From an uncultured Bacilli bacterium (GTDB taxonomy: Bacteria > Bacillota_I > Bacilli_A > RF39 > UBA660), in the NCBI GenBank assembly GCA_947623975.1, contig CANQHY010000017.1:1-16752 (forward strand): a stretch of DNA of 16,752 nucleotides, given 5' to 3'. Below are positions 1-7,382 of the stretch, piece after piece. How positions within the stretch are numbered: position 1 is the stretch's first letter; the number at the start of each line of letters is the position of its first letter. The translations under genes and the position numbers were made by a program. Under the pieces are notes generated by a model that did no database searches, had not been told where the DNA came from, and was given only the letters and a program-made list of their open reading frames with translations.

Positions 1-90
1 ATGAAACAACTGCAACAGATGAAACAACTGCAACAGATGAAACAACTGCAACAGATGAAACAACTGCAACAGATGAAACAACTGTAACAG
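1..90 (+). repeat. Five tandem copies of an 18-bp coding repeat
   Basis: The unit atgaaacaactgcaacag occurs at 1-18, 19-36, 37-54, 55-72 and 73-90. The first four are identical; the fifth has one change (C to T at 85, Ala to Val). In the coding frame it encodes ETTATD. The array begins at the first base of the window, so its full copy number is unknown. Near-identical units suggest recent expansion by slippage. They could also collapse in a short-read assembly. Confidence 0.95.
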
Positions 91-593
91 ACGTAATAAA
101 TCAAAATGAGAGGAAAGCTGAAGAGGAATACCGAAATGGGAAGATTACTTTGGACAGCTTTGATCGCCGTACATATAATAATTATGTAAATAAAAAAATT
201 GAATATTATAGACAGATAGAAAGGTTTGACAAAAATAAAGATAATTGGCTTGGCGGTAAAAGTGCTTCTGCTGTATTAAAAGAAAATTATACTTATGAAA
301 ACACAGATGAGATTGAAGGTATTCTTGGGCGTTTAAAAGATAAAAATAAGGGTAGTGGCGATAATAATTATTATGCTCTGGAGGCGTTTGATTGGGTAAT
401 GCAAGCGTATGATAGAGGTACAATAAATTTTAAAGATGCAAATAATTATGTTGAGAAAATCGAAGGTTTAAGTTTATGTAAATCTTATACAGAAGCAACT
501 AATATGTTCACTGCGGAAACGGCAGTAGGAAATGTTAGGAGCATAACCAGGGATTATCTTAAAGAAGCTGAAGAATATCGAAACGGTTCTTAA
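3..593 (+). CDS. C-terminal part of a repeat-containing protein of unknown function (5' end outside the window)
   Basis: The frame is open from base 3 to the TAA at 591-593, giving 196 visible residues. An internal TTG at 150 has no ribosome binding site, so the real start is almost certainly upstream of the window. The visible part opens with five hexapeptides (ETTATD four times, then ETTVTD), a Thr/Ala/Asp/Glu-rich linker like those in extracellular or surface proteins. A charged, mostly helical region rich in Asn, Tyr and Lys follows. The motif AEEEYRNGK just after the linker (codons from 117) is echoed by the last residues AEEYRNGS (codons from 567), and a weaker copy (AYDRGTINF) lies between. 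The protein may therefore be built of repeated modules and end at the start of another one. No membrane segment, sorting signal or known domain is visible. It lies directly upstream of two WXG100 genes, so a link to type VII secretion is possible but unproven. Confidence 0.75.
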   Translation, partial: ETTATDETTATDETTATDETTATDETTVTDVINQNERKAEEEYRNGKITLDSFDRRTYNNYVNKKIEYYRQIERFDKNKDNWLGGKSASAVLKENYTYENTDEIEGILGRLKDKNKGSGDNNYYALEAFDWVMQAYDRGTINFKDANNYVEKIEGLSLCKSYTEATNMFTAETAVGNVRSITRDYLKEAEEYRNGS

Positions 594-625
594 TGTTAAA
601 TTAAATATATTCGAATATTTAACAT
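593..625. other. AT-rich inverted repeat after the first gene
   Basis: ATGTTAAAT (593-601) and ATTTAACAT (617-625) are perfect 9-bp arms around a 15-base spacer, which itself contains the palindromic ATATTCGAATAT. It overlaps the last base of the stop codon. There is no T tract after it, so as a terminator it would be weak. It could equally be a protein-binding site upstream of the WXG100 promoter. Confidence 0.35.
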
Positions 626-654
626 ATAAAATGTGTCAACTTATTACAAATAAA

Positions 655-683
655 TTGACAAATATGAAAAAATATACTACGAT
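655..683 (+). promoter_or_regulatory. Promoter for the WXG100 pair
   Basis: A perfect -35 TTGACA (655-660) is followed after 17 bases by TACGAT (678-683) as the -10. It lies about 60 bases upstream of the first WXG100 start. Two purine-rich stretches follow (700-704 and 727-735); the second, with AGGAGG at 728-733, is the correctly spaced ribosome binding site. The spacing and -35 are what the housekeeping sigma factor uses. Confidence 0.7.
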
Positions 684-742
684 TAATACATAGAATAGTA
701 GGAGATGAATGCTATCTATTATATTCGAGGAGGTGAATATAG

Positions 743-1033
743 ATGCTTTTAAAAGCAAGTCCAGAAGAGATTAGAACAGCAGGAAAAAAATTAGTATCTA
801 ACGCTGAGTCATATTTGGCATCAGTAAAAAGTTTATATGAAACTGTTGATGGATTGAAAAGTACTTGGCAAGGAGCTGATAATCAACAATTTGCAGCTAC
901 TGTGTATGGATACAAAGAAAATATCGATGCATTAGGACAAGTAATCGGTAATTATGGTGTATTCTTACAAGAAACAGGAAATAGTCTAGAAAAATTGCAA
1001 GCAGATATTGCTCAACAAGCTAGTAATTTATAA
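743..1033 (+). CDS. WXG100 family protein (Esx-type, type VII secretion substrate)
   Basis: This 96-residue protein has no signal peptide and is predicted to be entirely helical. The hallmark WXG turn is W42-Q43-G44, in the context TWQGADNQQF, between two amphipathic helices. Size and pattern match the WXG100 (EsxA-like) family, helical-hairpin proteins that dimerise and leave the cell through the FtsK/SpoIIIE-type ATPase of type VII secretion. AGGAGG at 728-733 supports the ATG at 743. The second WXG100 gene starts 21 bases after this stop. The C-terminal tail lacks a clear YxxxD/E export motif, so its partner may supply the signal. Which function the exported protein has cannot be told from sequence. 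Confidence 0.9.
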   Translation: MLLKASPEEIRTAGKKLVSNAESYLASVKSLYETVDGLKSTWQGADNQQFAATVYGYKENIDALGQVIGNYGVFLQETGNSLEKLQADIAQQASNL

Positions 1034-1054
1034 TAAATATAAGGAGGGAAAAGT

Positions 1055-1369
1055 ATGGAAGGAATGCAAGTAAATTCGGTTGATTTACGTAATGCAGCAT
1101 CTAATTTAAGAAAAAATGTAACTGATATGCGTTCAACCCTTGATGATTCTACTACAACTATTAATGGTACAACAGCATCTTGGGAAAGTGCAGCAGCTGA
1201 AAACCTAAGATCTAGATACACTAGTCTTTCAGCTAAGTTTACAGATTTCTATGATGCTATTAATAAATATGCTCAATTCTTAGATAATACTGCAACGGCT
1301 TATGAACAAGCTGATAAGAAGATTGAAGAAAGAGCAAATGAATTATTAAATTCAGGATATAATGCATAG
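1055..1369 (+). CDS. WXG100-like protein with WES variant turn and YxxxD export motif
   Basis: This is a second small helical protein of 104 residues, starting at ATG 1055 behind AAGGAGGG. It keeps the conserved tryptophan, but the turn reads W43-E44-S45 instead of WXG. A YxxxD motif (Y83-E-Q-A-D87) lies near the C-terminus, matching the bipartite export signal known for type VII substrates. A pair with a WXG member lacking the tail signal and a partner carrying it is typical of heterodimeric Esx couples (EsxA/EsxB). I infer that the two products bind each other. No secretion ATPase or membrane component is in the window. A strong terminator follows immediately, so the pair forms its own transcript. 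Confidence 0.85.
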   Translation: MEGMQVNSVDLRNAASNLRKNVTDMRSTLDDSTTTINGTTASWESAAAENLRSRYTSLSAKFTDFYDAINKYAQFLDNTATAYEQADKKIEERANELLNSGYNA

Positions 1370-1373
1370 CCGC

Positions 1374-1402
1374 AAGATACAATTTATTGTATCTTTTTTT
1401 TT
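1374..1402 (+). terminator. Rho-independent terminator after the WXG100 pair
   Basis: AAGATACAA (1374-1382), loop TTTA, TTGTATCTT (1387-1395), with the T run continuing to 1402. The 9-bp perfect stem starts 4 bases after the TAG stop. An outer TAGCC (1367-1371) / GGCTA (1403-1407) pair brackets it. Confidence 0.92.
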
Positions 1403-1517
1403 GGCTAAATTTGTTGTAAAATGTTCTTGTTTGCCAAATTTTGTAAGCTTTATTCTTTGTGAAGAATAAAATAAATAGAGTTAGGAGGAGACTTGAACTT
1501 TAAAATGTTCTTGTTTA
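1403..1517 (+). promoter_or_regulatory. Leader of the ABC exporter operon with direct repeat and hairpin
   Basis: No fully convincing promoter is visible here; TTGTTT (1427-1432) with TATTCT (1451-1456) at 18 bases is the best weak candidate. The region holds an exact 16-bp direct repeat (taaaatgttcttgttt at 1417-1432 and 1501-1516). It also holds a perfect 9-bp inverted repeat, TTTATTCTT (1449-1457) / AAGAATAAA (1462-1470), with a 4-base loop. A strong Shine-Dalgarno AGGAGGAG lies at 1483-1490. Exporters of this class are often induced through a repressor or two-component regulator, so the inverted repeat is a candidate operator, but that is inference. Confidence 0.45.
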
Positions 1518-1523
1518 GTGGTT

Positions 1524-2225
1524 ATGGGATATATCGAATTTAATAATGTGACTAAAGAATATACTATGGGTGAAATAAAAATAAAAGCCTTAAATAATAC
1601 TAATTTCTCAATTGAAAAGGGGGAATTAGTAGTAATAGTAGGACCATCAGGTGCTGGGAAAACAACAGCTTTAAATTTACTTGGTGGTATGGATAGTGCT
1701 ACATCAGGTAATATTTATATCGATGGAAAAGATATAACTAAATTGAATAACAAAAATTTAATTAAATATAGACGAGAAGATATTGGATTTGTTTTTCAGT
1801 TTTATAATCTTGTCCAGAATCTGACAGCTTTAGAAAATGTTGAACTAGCAACTCAAATTTGTAAAAAATCTTTAGATCCTAAAAAAGTACTTAAAAGTGT
1901 TGGTTTGGAAAACAGGATGAATAACTTTCCATCGCAGCTTTCTGGTGGTGAGCAACAAAGAGTATCTATTGCAAGGGCAATAGCTAAAAATCCTAAAATC
2001 TTACTTTGTGATGAGCCAACGGGAGCACTTGACTATAATACAGGAAAACAAATTTTAAAGCTTCTTCAAGATACAGCTAGAAAAAATAATATAACGGTAA
2101 TTATAATAACCCATAACACTGCAATTACACCTATGGCTGATAAAGTAATTGTATTTAAAAATGGTGAAGCCAAAGAGGTAATAGTTAATGATAATCCAAC
2201 ATCTATCGAGGAGATTGAATGGTAA
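1524..2225 (+). CDS. ABC transporter ATP-binding protein (MacB/LolD-type exporter)
   Basis: This ATPase subunit has 233 residues when started at ATG 1524. Walker A is GPSGAGKTT (about 40-48), the Q-loop glutamine is about 92, the signature LSGGEQQR is 139-146, Walker B is ILLCDEP (about 159-165) followed by TGALD, and the switch histidine is in ITHN (about 197). The MacB/LolD/YknY-like ATPases that pair with FtsX-type permeases have this layout and length. The start is uncertain. GTG 1518 is also in frame, a TGA at 1494-1496 blocks anything earlier, and the only good Shine-Dalgarno (1483-1490) is 27-33 bases away. That site would better serve a 12-residue overlapping ORF from ATG 1505. The gene overlaps the permease start by 7 bases, so translation is probably coupled. 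Confidence 0.92.
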   Translation: MGYIEFNNVTKEYTMGEIKIKALNNTNFSIEKGELVVIVGPSGAGKTTALNLLGGMDSATSGNIYIDGKDITKLNNKNLIKYRREDIGFVFQFYNLVQNLTALENVELATQICKKSLDPKKVLKSVGLENRMNNFPSQLSGGEQQRVSIARAIAKNPKILLCDEPTGALDYNTGKQILKLLQDTARKNNITVIIITHNTAITPMADKVIVFKNGEAKEVIVNDNPTSIEEIEW

Positions 2226-2938
2226 TGAAAAACAAATTAATTAAAACCGCTTTTTTAGAAATTAAAGCACGAAAAAAAATATTTATATCTATTATGTTCA
2301 TGTCTCTTTTAGGAGTTGGCTTTTTTGCTGGTATCAAAGCAACCTCTCCTGCTATGAAAGATACGATAGATAGTTATTATCAAGAACTTAATATGTACGA
2401 TATAGAGCTTATGTCTTCCCTAGGAATAAATGATGACGTACTAGATAAAATAAAAGAAATACCTAACGTTGAGAGTGTCTCAGGCATTATGACTAGTGAT
2501 GTCATAGCAAGTTACAACGATAAAAAAGCAGTATTAAAGGTTCACAGTATCACTGATGATATAAACAAGCTACATTTAGTGGAAGGAAGACTACCAGAAA
2601 ATAGTTTGGAATGTGTACTAGATGAAAGATTTAAAAAATCTAACTTAGAATTTAGAATAGGAGACTACATCGAGATAGATAATAATCTTTTTAAAAATAA
2701 AAAATTAAAAGTAGTAGGGATAGTTAATTCACCAATCTATATTTCAGCAGTAAGAGGCAGTACTACTTTGGGCACTGGCACAATTGATTATTTTATGTAT
2801 GTACCAAAGGATAATTTTATGGTTCAAAATATTTATACATCAGCGTATATTAAAATTAATACTAGTAATAAAACTTATTCTAGTAAATATTTGACGGATG
2901 TTGATTTAGTTATTGAAGAATTAAAAAAAATTGATTAA
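2219..2938 (+). CDS. ABC transporter permease, N-terminal fragment (frameshifted)
   Basis: These 239 residues form the N-terminal part of a large FtsX/MacB-type permease. One membrane helix (about residues 18-40, ending FAGIKATSP) is followed by an extracytoplasmic MacB-like periplasmic-core domain with the typical EGRLPEN segment. The frame closes at TAA 2936-2938, while the family continues straight into further membrane helices. The missing continuation is present one frame away (residues YTLKRSDNVGYSSF, then the next entry). Removing two bases between 2935 and 2938, or adding one, rejoins them. GAGGAG at 2208-2213 serves ATG 2219; ATG 2225 is an alternative that gives the more usual MKNK start. 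It is a pseudogene fragment if the frameshift is real, or half of an intact gene if it is a sequencing error. Confidence 0.8.
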   Translation: MVMKNKLIKTAFLEIKARKKIFISIMFMSLLGVGFFAGIKATSPAMKDTIDSYYQELNMYDIELMSSLGINDDVLDKIKEIPNVESVSGIMTSDVIASYNDKKAVLKVHSITDDINKLHLVEGRLPENSLECVLDERFKKSNLEFRIGDYIEIDNNLFKNKKLKVVGIVNSPIYISAVRGSTTLGTGTIDYFMYVPKDNFMVQNIYTSAYIKINTSNKTYSSKYLTDVDLVIEELKKID

Positions 2939-2988
2939 ATTTTTATACTTTAAAAAGAAGCGATAATGTCGGTTATTCTAGTTTTATG
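2931..2988 (+). other. Frameshift junction in the permease gene
   Basis: The upstream frame stops at TAA 2936-2938. The downstream frame is open from 2935 (after TGA 2932-2934) and encodes permease residues before its first ATG at 2986. A run of eight A (2923-2930) lies just upstream. The ATG at 2986 has no Shine-Dalgarno and falls inside conserved sequence, so it is not a natural start. The change maps to about 2933-2940. Confidence 0.75.
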
Positions 2989-4599
2989 GAAGATGCTGAA
3001 AGAATTGATAATATAGCCAAAATATTCCCAATAATTTTCTTTGTTGTAGCAACACTTATTAGTCTTACTTCAATGACAAGAATGGTTGAAGAACAAAGAA
3101 TTGAAATAGGCACTTTAAAATCGTTAGGCTATACAACTTTACAAATATCAATAAAATATATTTTATATGCAAGTATTGCTACTATTGTCGGAGGTTTAGT
3201 TGGAATATTCATTGGAGTTAATTTAATACCTAGAATTATATATATGATGTATGAGATGATGTATACAACTAGAGCTTTGATTATTAATTATAACTTTTCT
3301 TTTTCAATATTAGGACTTTTAATTTCTTATCTTTGTATAATAGGTGCTACAATTTTTGCTATATTAAAAGAAATAAAGAATTATCCTGCTGTTCTTATGC
3401 GACCAAAGGCACCTAGAAGCGGAAAAAGAGTTTTGTTAGAAAATGTATCTGCAATATGGAATCGCTTAAGTTTTACTAGTAAAGTAACTGTTAGGAACTT
3501 ATTCAGGTACAAGAAAAGGTTTTTAATGACTGTAATAGGAATAGGGGGAACGACAGCTTTAATTTTTGCTGGATTTGCTTTAAAGGAATCAGTTAGTAGC
3601 TTGCTTCCTTCGCAATATGGAAATATTTTTTTGTATGAACTAGAAGGAATAAGTAATAGTGATTTTAAAGAAAGTGATTTGGAGTTTGTAAGTAGTATAA
3701 AGTCAGTTAAAAATTGTATTCCTGTTGGAGTCGAAGCTAGCAAAATAGAGTTTAATGATATTTTAAATGATGAAGCTCAAATTATGGTTTTCAATAAAGA
3801 AAGTAATATAAATGATTTTATAAATATAAAAGATTACAGAACTAAAAATAATATTAGTTTTGATAAAGGTGTTGTATTAACAGAAAAACTTGCTGATCTT
3901 TTAGGAGTAGATGTTGATGATATGGTAGAAATTACTAACGCTAATGGTGAAAAAAGAGAAGTAGTAGTTTCTGCTATAGCGGAAAATTATCTTCATCATT
4001 ACATATATATGACTGTTGATTTTTATGAAGAATTATTTAGTGAGAAAGCTAGAAACAATGTTATTTTTATAAATACTAATTATGACACCGAGGAAGAGAA
4101 TATTAAGATATCAGAAGAATTATTAAAAAATAAAAATTTTGCAAGAACAATTGTAACAGCTACTACAGCTAATATGATGAATGATACTATGAAGAATTTA
4201 AATTATGTTGTTTGGGTTTTAATAGTATCGGCTGGTATACTTGCTATATGCGTTTTATATAATCTTGCTAATGTCAATATAAGTGAGCGAATACGAGAAT
4301 TAGCTACTTTGAAAGTGTTAGGCTTTTACGATAGAGAAACACATAATTATATCGAAAAAGAAACGACCATTTTAACCGTAATTGGCATATTTATAGGAGT
4401 ATTTATGGGGTATTTTCTAAGTATAATTATTATAAAAACATGTGAATTAGATATCATGAAATTCCCAATTGATTTTTCAATAAATTGTTATCTCTTATCA
4501 GCTTTGATAACAATACTGTTTACAATATTTGTAAGCATAACTACCTACTTTAATTTAAAGAAAATAAATATGATAGAGTCATTAAAAAGTGTTGAGTAA
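2986..4599 (+). CDS. ABC transporter permease, C-terminal fragment with FtsX domains
   Basis: These 537 residues continue the split permease. They begin MEDAERIDNIAKIFP and enter a membrane helix at once. Two FtsX-type blocks are visible. The first includes EEQRIEIGTLKSLGY between helices, followed by two more helices and the link YPAVLMRPKAP. The second starts with a helix near VTVRNLFRYKKRFLMTV, has a roughly 200-residue soluble domain, and ends with three helices around ERIRELATLKVLGF. Counting the helix of the first fragment, the rejoined protein would have about 8 membrane helices and about 790 residues, as expected for this exporter family. Its substrate is unknown; lipids, peptides or antibiotics are typical. 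The coding sequence is otherwise undamaged, which argues for a recent mutation or a sequence error. A terminator follows. Confidence 0.8.
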   Translation: MEDAERIDNIAKIFPIIFFVVATLISLTSMTRMVEEQRIEIGTLKSLGYTTLQISIKYILYASIATIVGGLVGIFIGVNLIPRIIYMMYEMMYTTRALIINYNFSFSILGLLISYLCIIGATIFAILKEIKNYPAVLMRPKAPRSGKRVLLENVSAIWNRLSFTSKVTVRNLFRYKKRFLMTVIGIGGTTALIFAGFALKESVSSLLPSQYGNIFLYELEGISNSDFKESDLEFVSSIKSVKNCIPVGVEASKIEFNDILNDEAQIMVFNKESNINDFINIKDYRTKNNISFDKGVVLTEKLADLLGVDVDDMVEITNANGEKREVVVSAIAENYLHHYIYMTVDFYEELFSEKARNNVIFINTNYDTEEENIKISEELLKNKNFARTIVTATTANMMNDTMKNLNYVVWVLIVSAGILAICVLYNLANVNISERIRELATLKVLGFYDRETHNYIEKETTILTVIGIFIGVFMGYFLSIIIIKTCELDIMKFPIDFSINCYLLSALITILFTIFVSITTYFNLKKINMIESLKSVE

Positions 4600-4623
4600 C
4601 ATAACAAATCAAATTTTAGTTGC

Positions 4624-4655
4624 GTTAGAAATTAAGTTTTCTAACTTTTTCTTTT
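4624..4655 (+). terminator. Rho-independent terminator after the ABC exporter
   Basis: GTTAGAAA (4624-4631), loop TTAAGT, TTTCTAAC (4638-4645), then TTTTTCTTTT. It lies 25 bases after the permease stop. Confidence 0.88.
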
Positions 4656-4779
4656 AGATAAAATATTATTTATAATCTTATGTGAACAGAATTGTAGTGT
4701 ATTAATAGTAATAATTATTGCAGTGATTCTAACTAATTATTGTGCTTACTATTTTGCAAGTGAAATTATGTCGAATTAA
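4645..4779 (+). other. Short hydrophobic open frame without start, possible gene remnant
   Basis: Between the terminator and tex one frame stays open to TAA 4777-4779 and would encode a membrane-helix-like stretch (VLIVIIIAVILTNYCAYYF) followed by ASEIMSN. There is no ATG except at the very end (4768), and no ribosome binding site. The AT-rich bases alone could give hydrophobic codons. It may be a decayed membrane gene or simply chance. Confidence 0.15.
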
Positions 4780-4790
4780 GTGTAATTGTG

Positions 4791-4819
4791 TTACCTAAAA
4801 TATAAAAACATAGTATAAT
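4791..4819 (+). promoter_or_regulatory. Promoter for tex
   Basis: A consensus -10 TATAAT (4814-4819) lies 31 bases before the tex start. The best -35 at 17 bases is the weak TTACCT (4791-4796). Confidence 0.6.
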
Positions 4820-4849
4820 CAAATTAGGTTATAATGAAAGGAAAGTAGT

Positions 4850-6994
4850 ATGAATTACGATATAATTAATGAGATAAGTAAAAATTTAAATATTAAAAAT
4901 AGTCAAACAGAGGTAGTATTAAAGCTTCTTAGTGAGGGGAATACTATTCCTTTTATTGCAAGATATAGAAAAGAAGCAACAGGTGCATTAGATGAAGAGG
5001 TTATAAGAAATATAAATGAAGTTTATATGTATCAAGTAAATCTTTTAAAAAGGAAAGAAGATGTAATTAGATTAATTGATGAAAAGGGAATGCTTACTGA
5101 AGATTTAAAAGAAGAGATAATGGCTTGTACTAAGTTAGTTGAAATTGAAGATATTTATAGACCATTCAAGGAAAAGAAGAAGACAAAAGCAACGGAAGCT
5201 ATTGCTAATGGTCTAGAACCACTTAGTAAGATTATTTTTTCTTTTAGTGATATTGATATAAATAAAGAAGCTGAGAAATACTTAAGCGATAAAGTAGAAT
5301 CTGTATCGGATGCTATTATGGGTGCAAAATATATAATAGCAGAAATTATAAGCGATAATAGTGAGTACCGAGGTGAAATTAGGAGAAGAACTTATCGCGA
5401 TGGAATTGTAGTGTCAAAGTTAAAAAAGAATGCTAAAGATGATAATAAAGTTTATGAGATGTATTATGATTTTTCGGAAAAAGTAAACAGAATTAAACCT
5501 CATAGAACACTTGCTATAAATAGAGGGGAAGACGAAAAAGTATTAACTGTTTCTATTGATGTTGATGAAGATGCAATTATTAAATATTTAGAAGAAAAAA
5601 TAATAAAGAAAAACAATTATGCTGCAACGCTCGTTAAAGAGGCAATAAAAGATAGTTATACTCGTCTTATTAAGCCTAGTATTGAGCGAGAAATTAGGGC
5701 AATGTTAACCGAGGATGGAGAAAATAGTGCTATTGATAATTTTTCTAAAAACGTCGAAAATCTTCTTCTTACACCTCCTTTGAAAGAACGTGTTGTAATG
5801 GGATATGATCCAGCATTTAGAACAGGATGCAAATTAGCTGTTGTCGATAAGACAGGAAAACCTTTAAATATAAGTGTAATTTATCCTACAGAACCACATA
5901 ATAAAATCGAAGAAAGTAAAAAAATTGTCTTAGATTTAATCGATAAATATGATGTTGATACGATAGCAATAGGCAATGGTACGGCATCGCGTGAGTCAGA
6001 AAAATTTATTGCTGATACTATTAAAGAGGCAAAAAGAAAAGTTGACTATATTATAGTAAATGAGGCTGGTGCTAGTGTTTATTCAGCTTCACCTTTAGCA
6101 ATAGAAGAATTTCCTGATTTAACTGTCGAGAAAAGAAGTGCTATAAGTATTGCTAGAAGATTACAGGATGCTTTATCAGAACTTGTAAAAATAGATCCTA
6201 AAAGCATAGGCGTTGGATTGTACCAACACGATGTAACTCCTAAAAAATTAGACGAATCTTTGGATTTCGTGGTAACAAAAGTAGTAAATCAAGTTGGTGT
6301 AAACGTAAATACAGCTTCACCTTCGCTTTTATCTTATGTTTCAGGAATGACAAAAAAAGCGATTGAGGCAATTATTAATGAAAGAAATAATAAAGGAAAA
6401 ATAACATCTCGCGAACAGATAAAACATATTAAAGGAATAACACCTAAAATATATGAACAGGCAATCGGATTTATCAGAGTTTTGAATGGTGATAATCCGC
6501 TAGATAGAACATCAATTCACCCAGAAAGTTATGATGAAACAGAAATCATACTTAAAGAACTTAATTTATCTAAAGAAGATATAGGAACAGCTAAATTAAA
6601 GGAAGCTCTACAAAACTTTGATATTAACAAGTATTGTGAGAAACTAAAAATCGATAAATATACATTGAGTGATATTGTACTCGATTTAATGAAACCTAAT
6701 AGAGATCCAAGAGATGATATGCCTAAACCAATATTAAAAAGTGACATTTTAAAAATTGAAGATTTAAAAATTGGTATGAAACTTCAGGGAACAGTAAGAA
6801 ATGTAGTAGATTTTGGAGCATTTATCGATATTGGTCTTCATAATGATGGTCTTGCTCATATATCTAAATTATCTAACAACTATATAAAACACCCTAGTGA
6901 AGTAGTAAGCGTTGGTGATATTGTCGACTGTTATGTAACAGATATTTCGAAAGAAAAAGAGAAAGTATCACTTAGTTTAATTGAGGGAAAGTAA
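4850..6994 (+). CDS. tex: Tex family transcription accessory / S1 RNA-binding protein
   Basis: These 714 residues match the full length of Tex (YhgF-like) proteins. The helical Tex_N region starts with the typical SEGNTIPFIARYRKEATGALDE (about 28-49). An RNase H-like YqgF domain begins near residue 315 (MGYDPAFRTGCKLAVVD). Helix-hairpin-helix segments follow, including NVNTASPSLLSYVSG, and a C-terminal S1 domain (about 638-711) has GTVRNVVDFGAFIDIG and DGLAHISKLS. Tex binds nucleic acids and has been linked to transcription and RNA quality control; its precise role is not settled. Ribosome binding site AAAGGAAAG precedes ATG 4850. The next gene starts 1 base after the stop, with its ribosome binding site inside the end of tex, so the two are co-translated. 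Confidence 0.97.
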   Translation: MNYDIINEISKNLNIKNSQTEVVLKLLSEGNTIPFIARYRKEATGALDEEVIRNINEVYMYQVNLLKRKEDVIRLIDEKGMLTEDLKEEIMACTKLVEIEDIYRPFKEKKKTKATEAIANGLEPLSKIIFSFSDIDINKEAEKYLSDKVESVSDAIMGAKYIIAEIISDNSEYRGEIRRRTYRDGIVVSKLKKNAKDDNKVYEMYYDFSEKVNRIKPHRTLAINRGEDEKVLTVSIDVDEDAIIKYLEEKIIKKNNYAATLVKEAIKDSYTRLIKPSIEREIRAMLTEDGENSAIDNFSKNVENLLLTPPLKERVVMGYDPAFRTGCKLAVVDKTGKPLNISVIYPTEPHNKIEESKKIVLDLIDKYDVDTIAIGNGTASRESEKFIADTIKEAKRKVDYIIVNEAGASVYSASPLAIEEFPDLTVEKRSAISIARRLQDALSELVKIDPKSIGVGLYQHDVTPKKLDESLDFVVTKVVNQVGVNVNTASPSLLSYVSGMTKKAIEAIINERNNKGKITSREQIKHIKGITPKIYEQAIGFIRVLNGDNPLDRTSIHPESYDETEIILKELNLSKEDIGTAKLKEALQNFDINKYCEKLKIDKYTLSDIVLDLMKPNRDPRDDMPKPILKSDILKIEDLKIGMKLQGTVRNVVDFGAFIDIGLHNDGLAHISKLSNNYIKHPSEVVSVGDIVDCYVTDISKEKEKVSLSLIEGK

Positions 6995-6995
6995 T

Positions 6996-7328
6996 ATGAA
7001 AAATAATATAATGGAGTATTATAAAAGTATTGATTCTTTGCTTAAGAATAAAAATATTAATGATATTGATAAAATAATAGATAGACATCTTGTAAAGATT
7101 ACATTTTATCAACATGAAAGACTTATTCATTTGATTGTTACTTTAGCATTTGCACTTTTTTTCCTTTTAAGTTTCTTTTTTACTATTAAAAATCCAAGCG
7201 TGGAGTTATTTATTTTAAATCTCGTTTTTATCCTGCTTTTAATACCTTATATTATTCATTATTATTATCTAGAAAATATTACACAAAAGTTATATGTTCA
7301 GTATGACAAATTGCAAGAGAAGAAATAA
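6996..7328 (+). CDS. Small two-helix membrane protein of unknown function
   Basis: This is a 110-residue protein starting at ATG 6996. The ribosome binding site GAGGGAAAG lies within the last codons of tex. The charged N-terminal 45 residues (MEYYKSIDSLLKNKN to FYQHERLIH) are followed by two hydrophobic segments (about 45-65 and 72-92), separated by a short turn with NPS. A Tyr-rich, charged C-terminus ends QYDKLQEKK. With a short loop between the helices, both ends probably face the same side. I do not recognise the family. Tight coupling to tex suggests shared expression, not necessarily a shared function. No terminator follows; the asnS promoter begins about 55 bases later. Confidence 0.8.
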   Translation: MKNNIMEYYKSIDSLLKNKNINDIDKIIDRHLVKITFYQHERLIHLIVTLAFALFFLLSFFFTIKNPSVELFILNLVFILLLIPYIIHYYYLENITQKLYVQYDKLQEKK

Positions 7329-7382
7329 GATATATTAGAGAGTATTTTTACATATTTTACCTATTTATGGGTATACTATTTA

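Noticed and set aside
1..90. CRISPR-like or satellite array
   Set aside because: The 18-bp units are contiguous without spacers and are in frame with a coding region, so they are a protein repeat.
705..772. Short leader ORF before the first WXG100 gene
   Set aside because: ATG 709 gives a 21-codon frame overlapping the WXG100 start, but its AGGAG is only 4 bases away and no attenuation structure is seen.
2923..2938. Programmed -1 frameshifting at the A8 run to join the permease fragments
   Set aside because: A -1 shift in the A run leads at once to TGA at 2932-2934, so it cannot rejoin the frames. The break must lie between about 2935 and 2940.
2929..2940. Reading TGA 2932-2934 as Trp (mycoplasma code)
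   Set aside because: All tryptophans in the conserved genes (asnS, tex, WXG100) use TGG and none has an in-frame TGA. An AT-rich genome using that code would show many.
3381..3743. Open frame of 120 codons on the - strand inside the permease
   Set aside because: It lies entirely within the permease coding sequence and has no recognisable domain.
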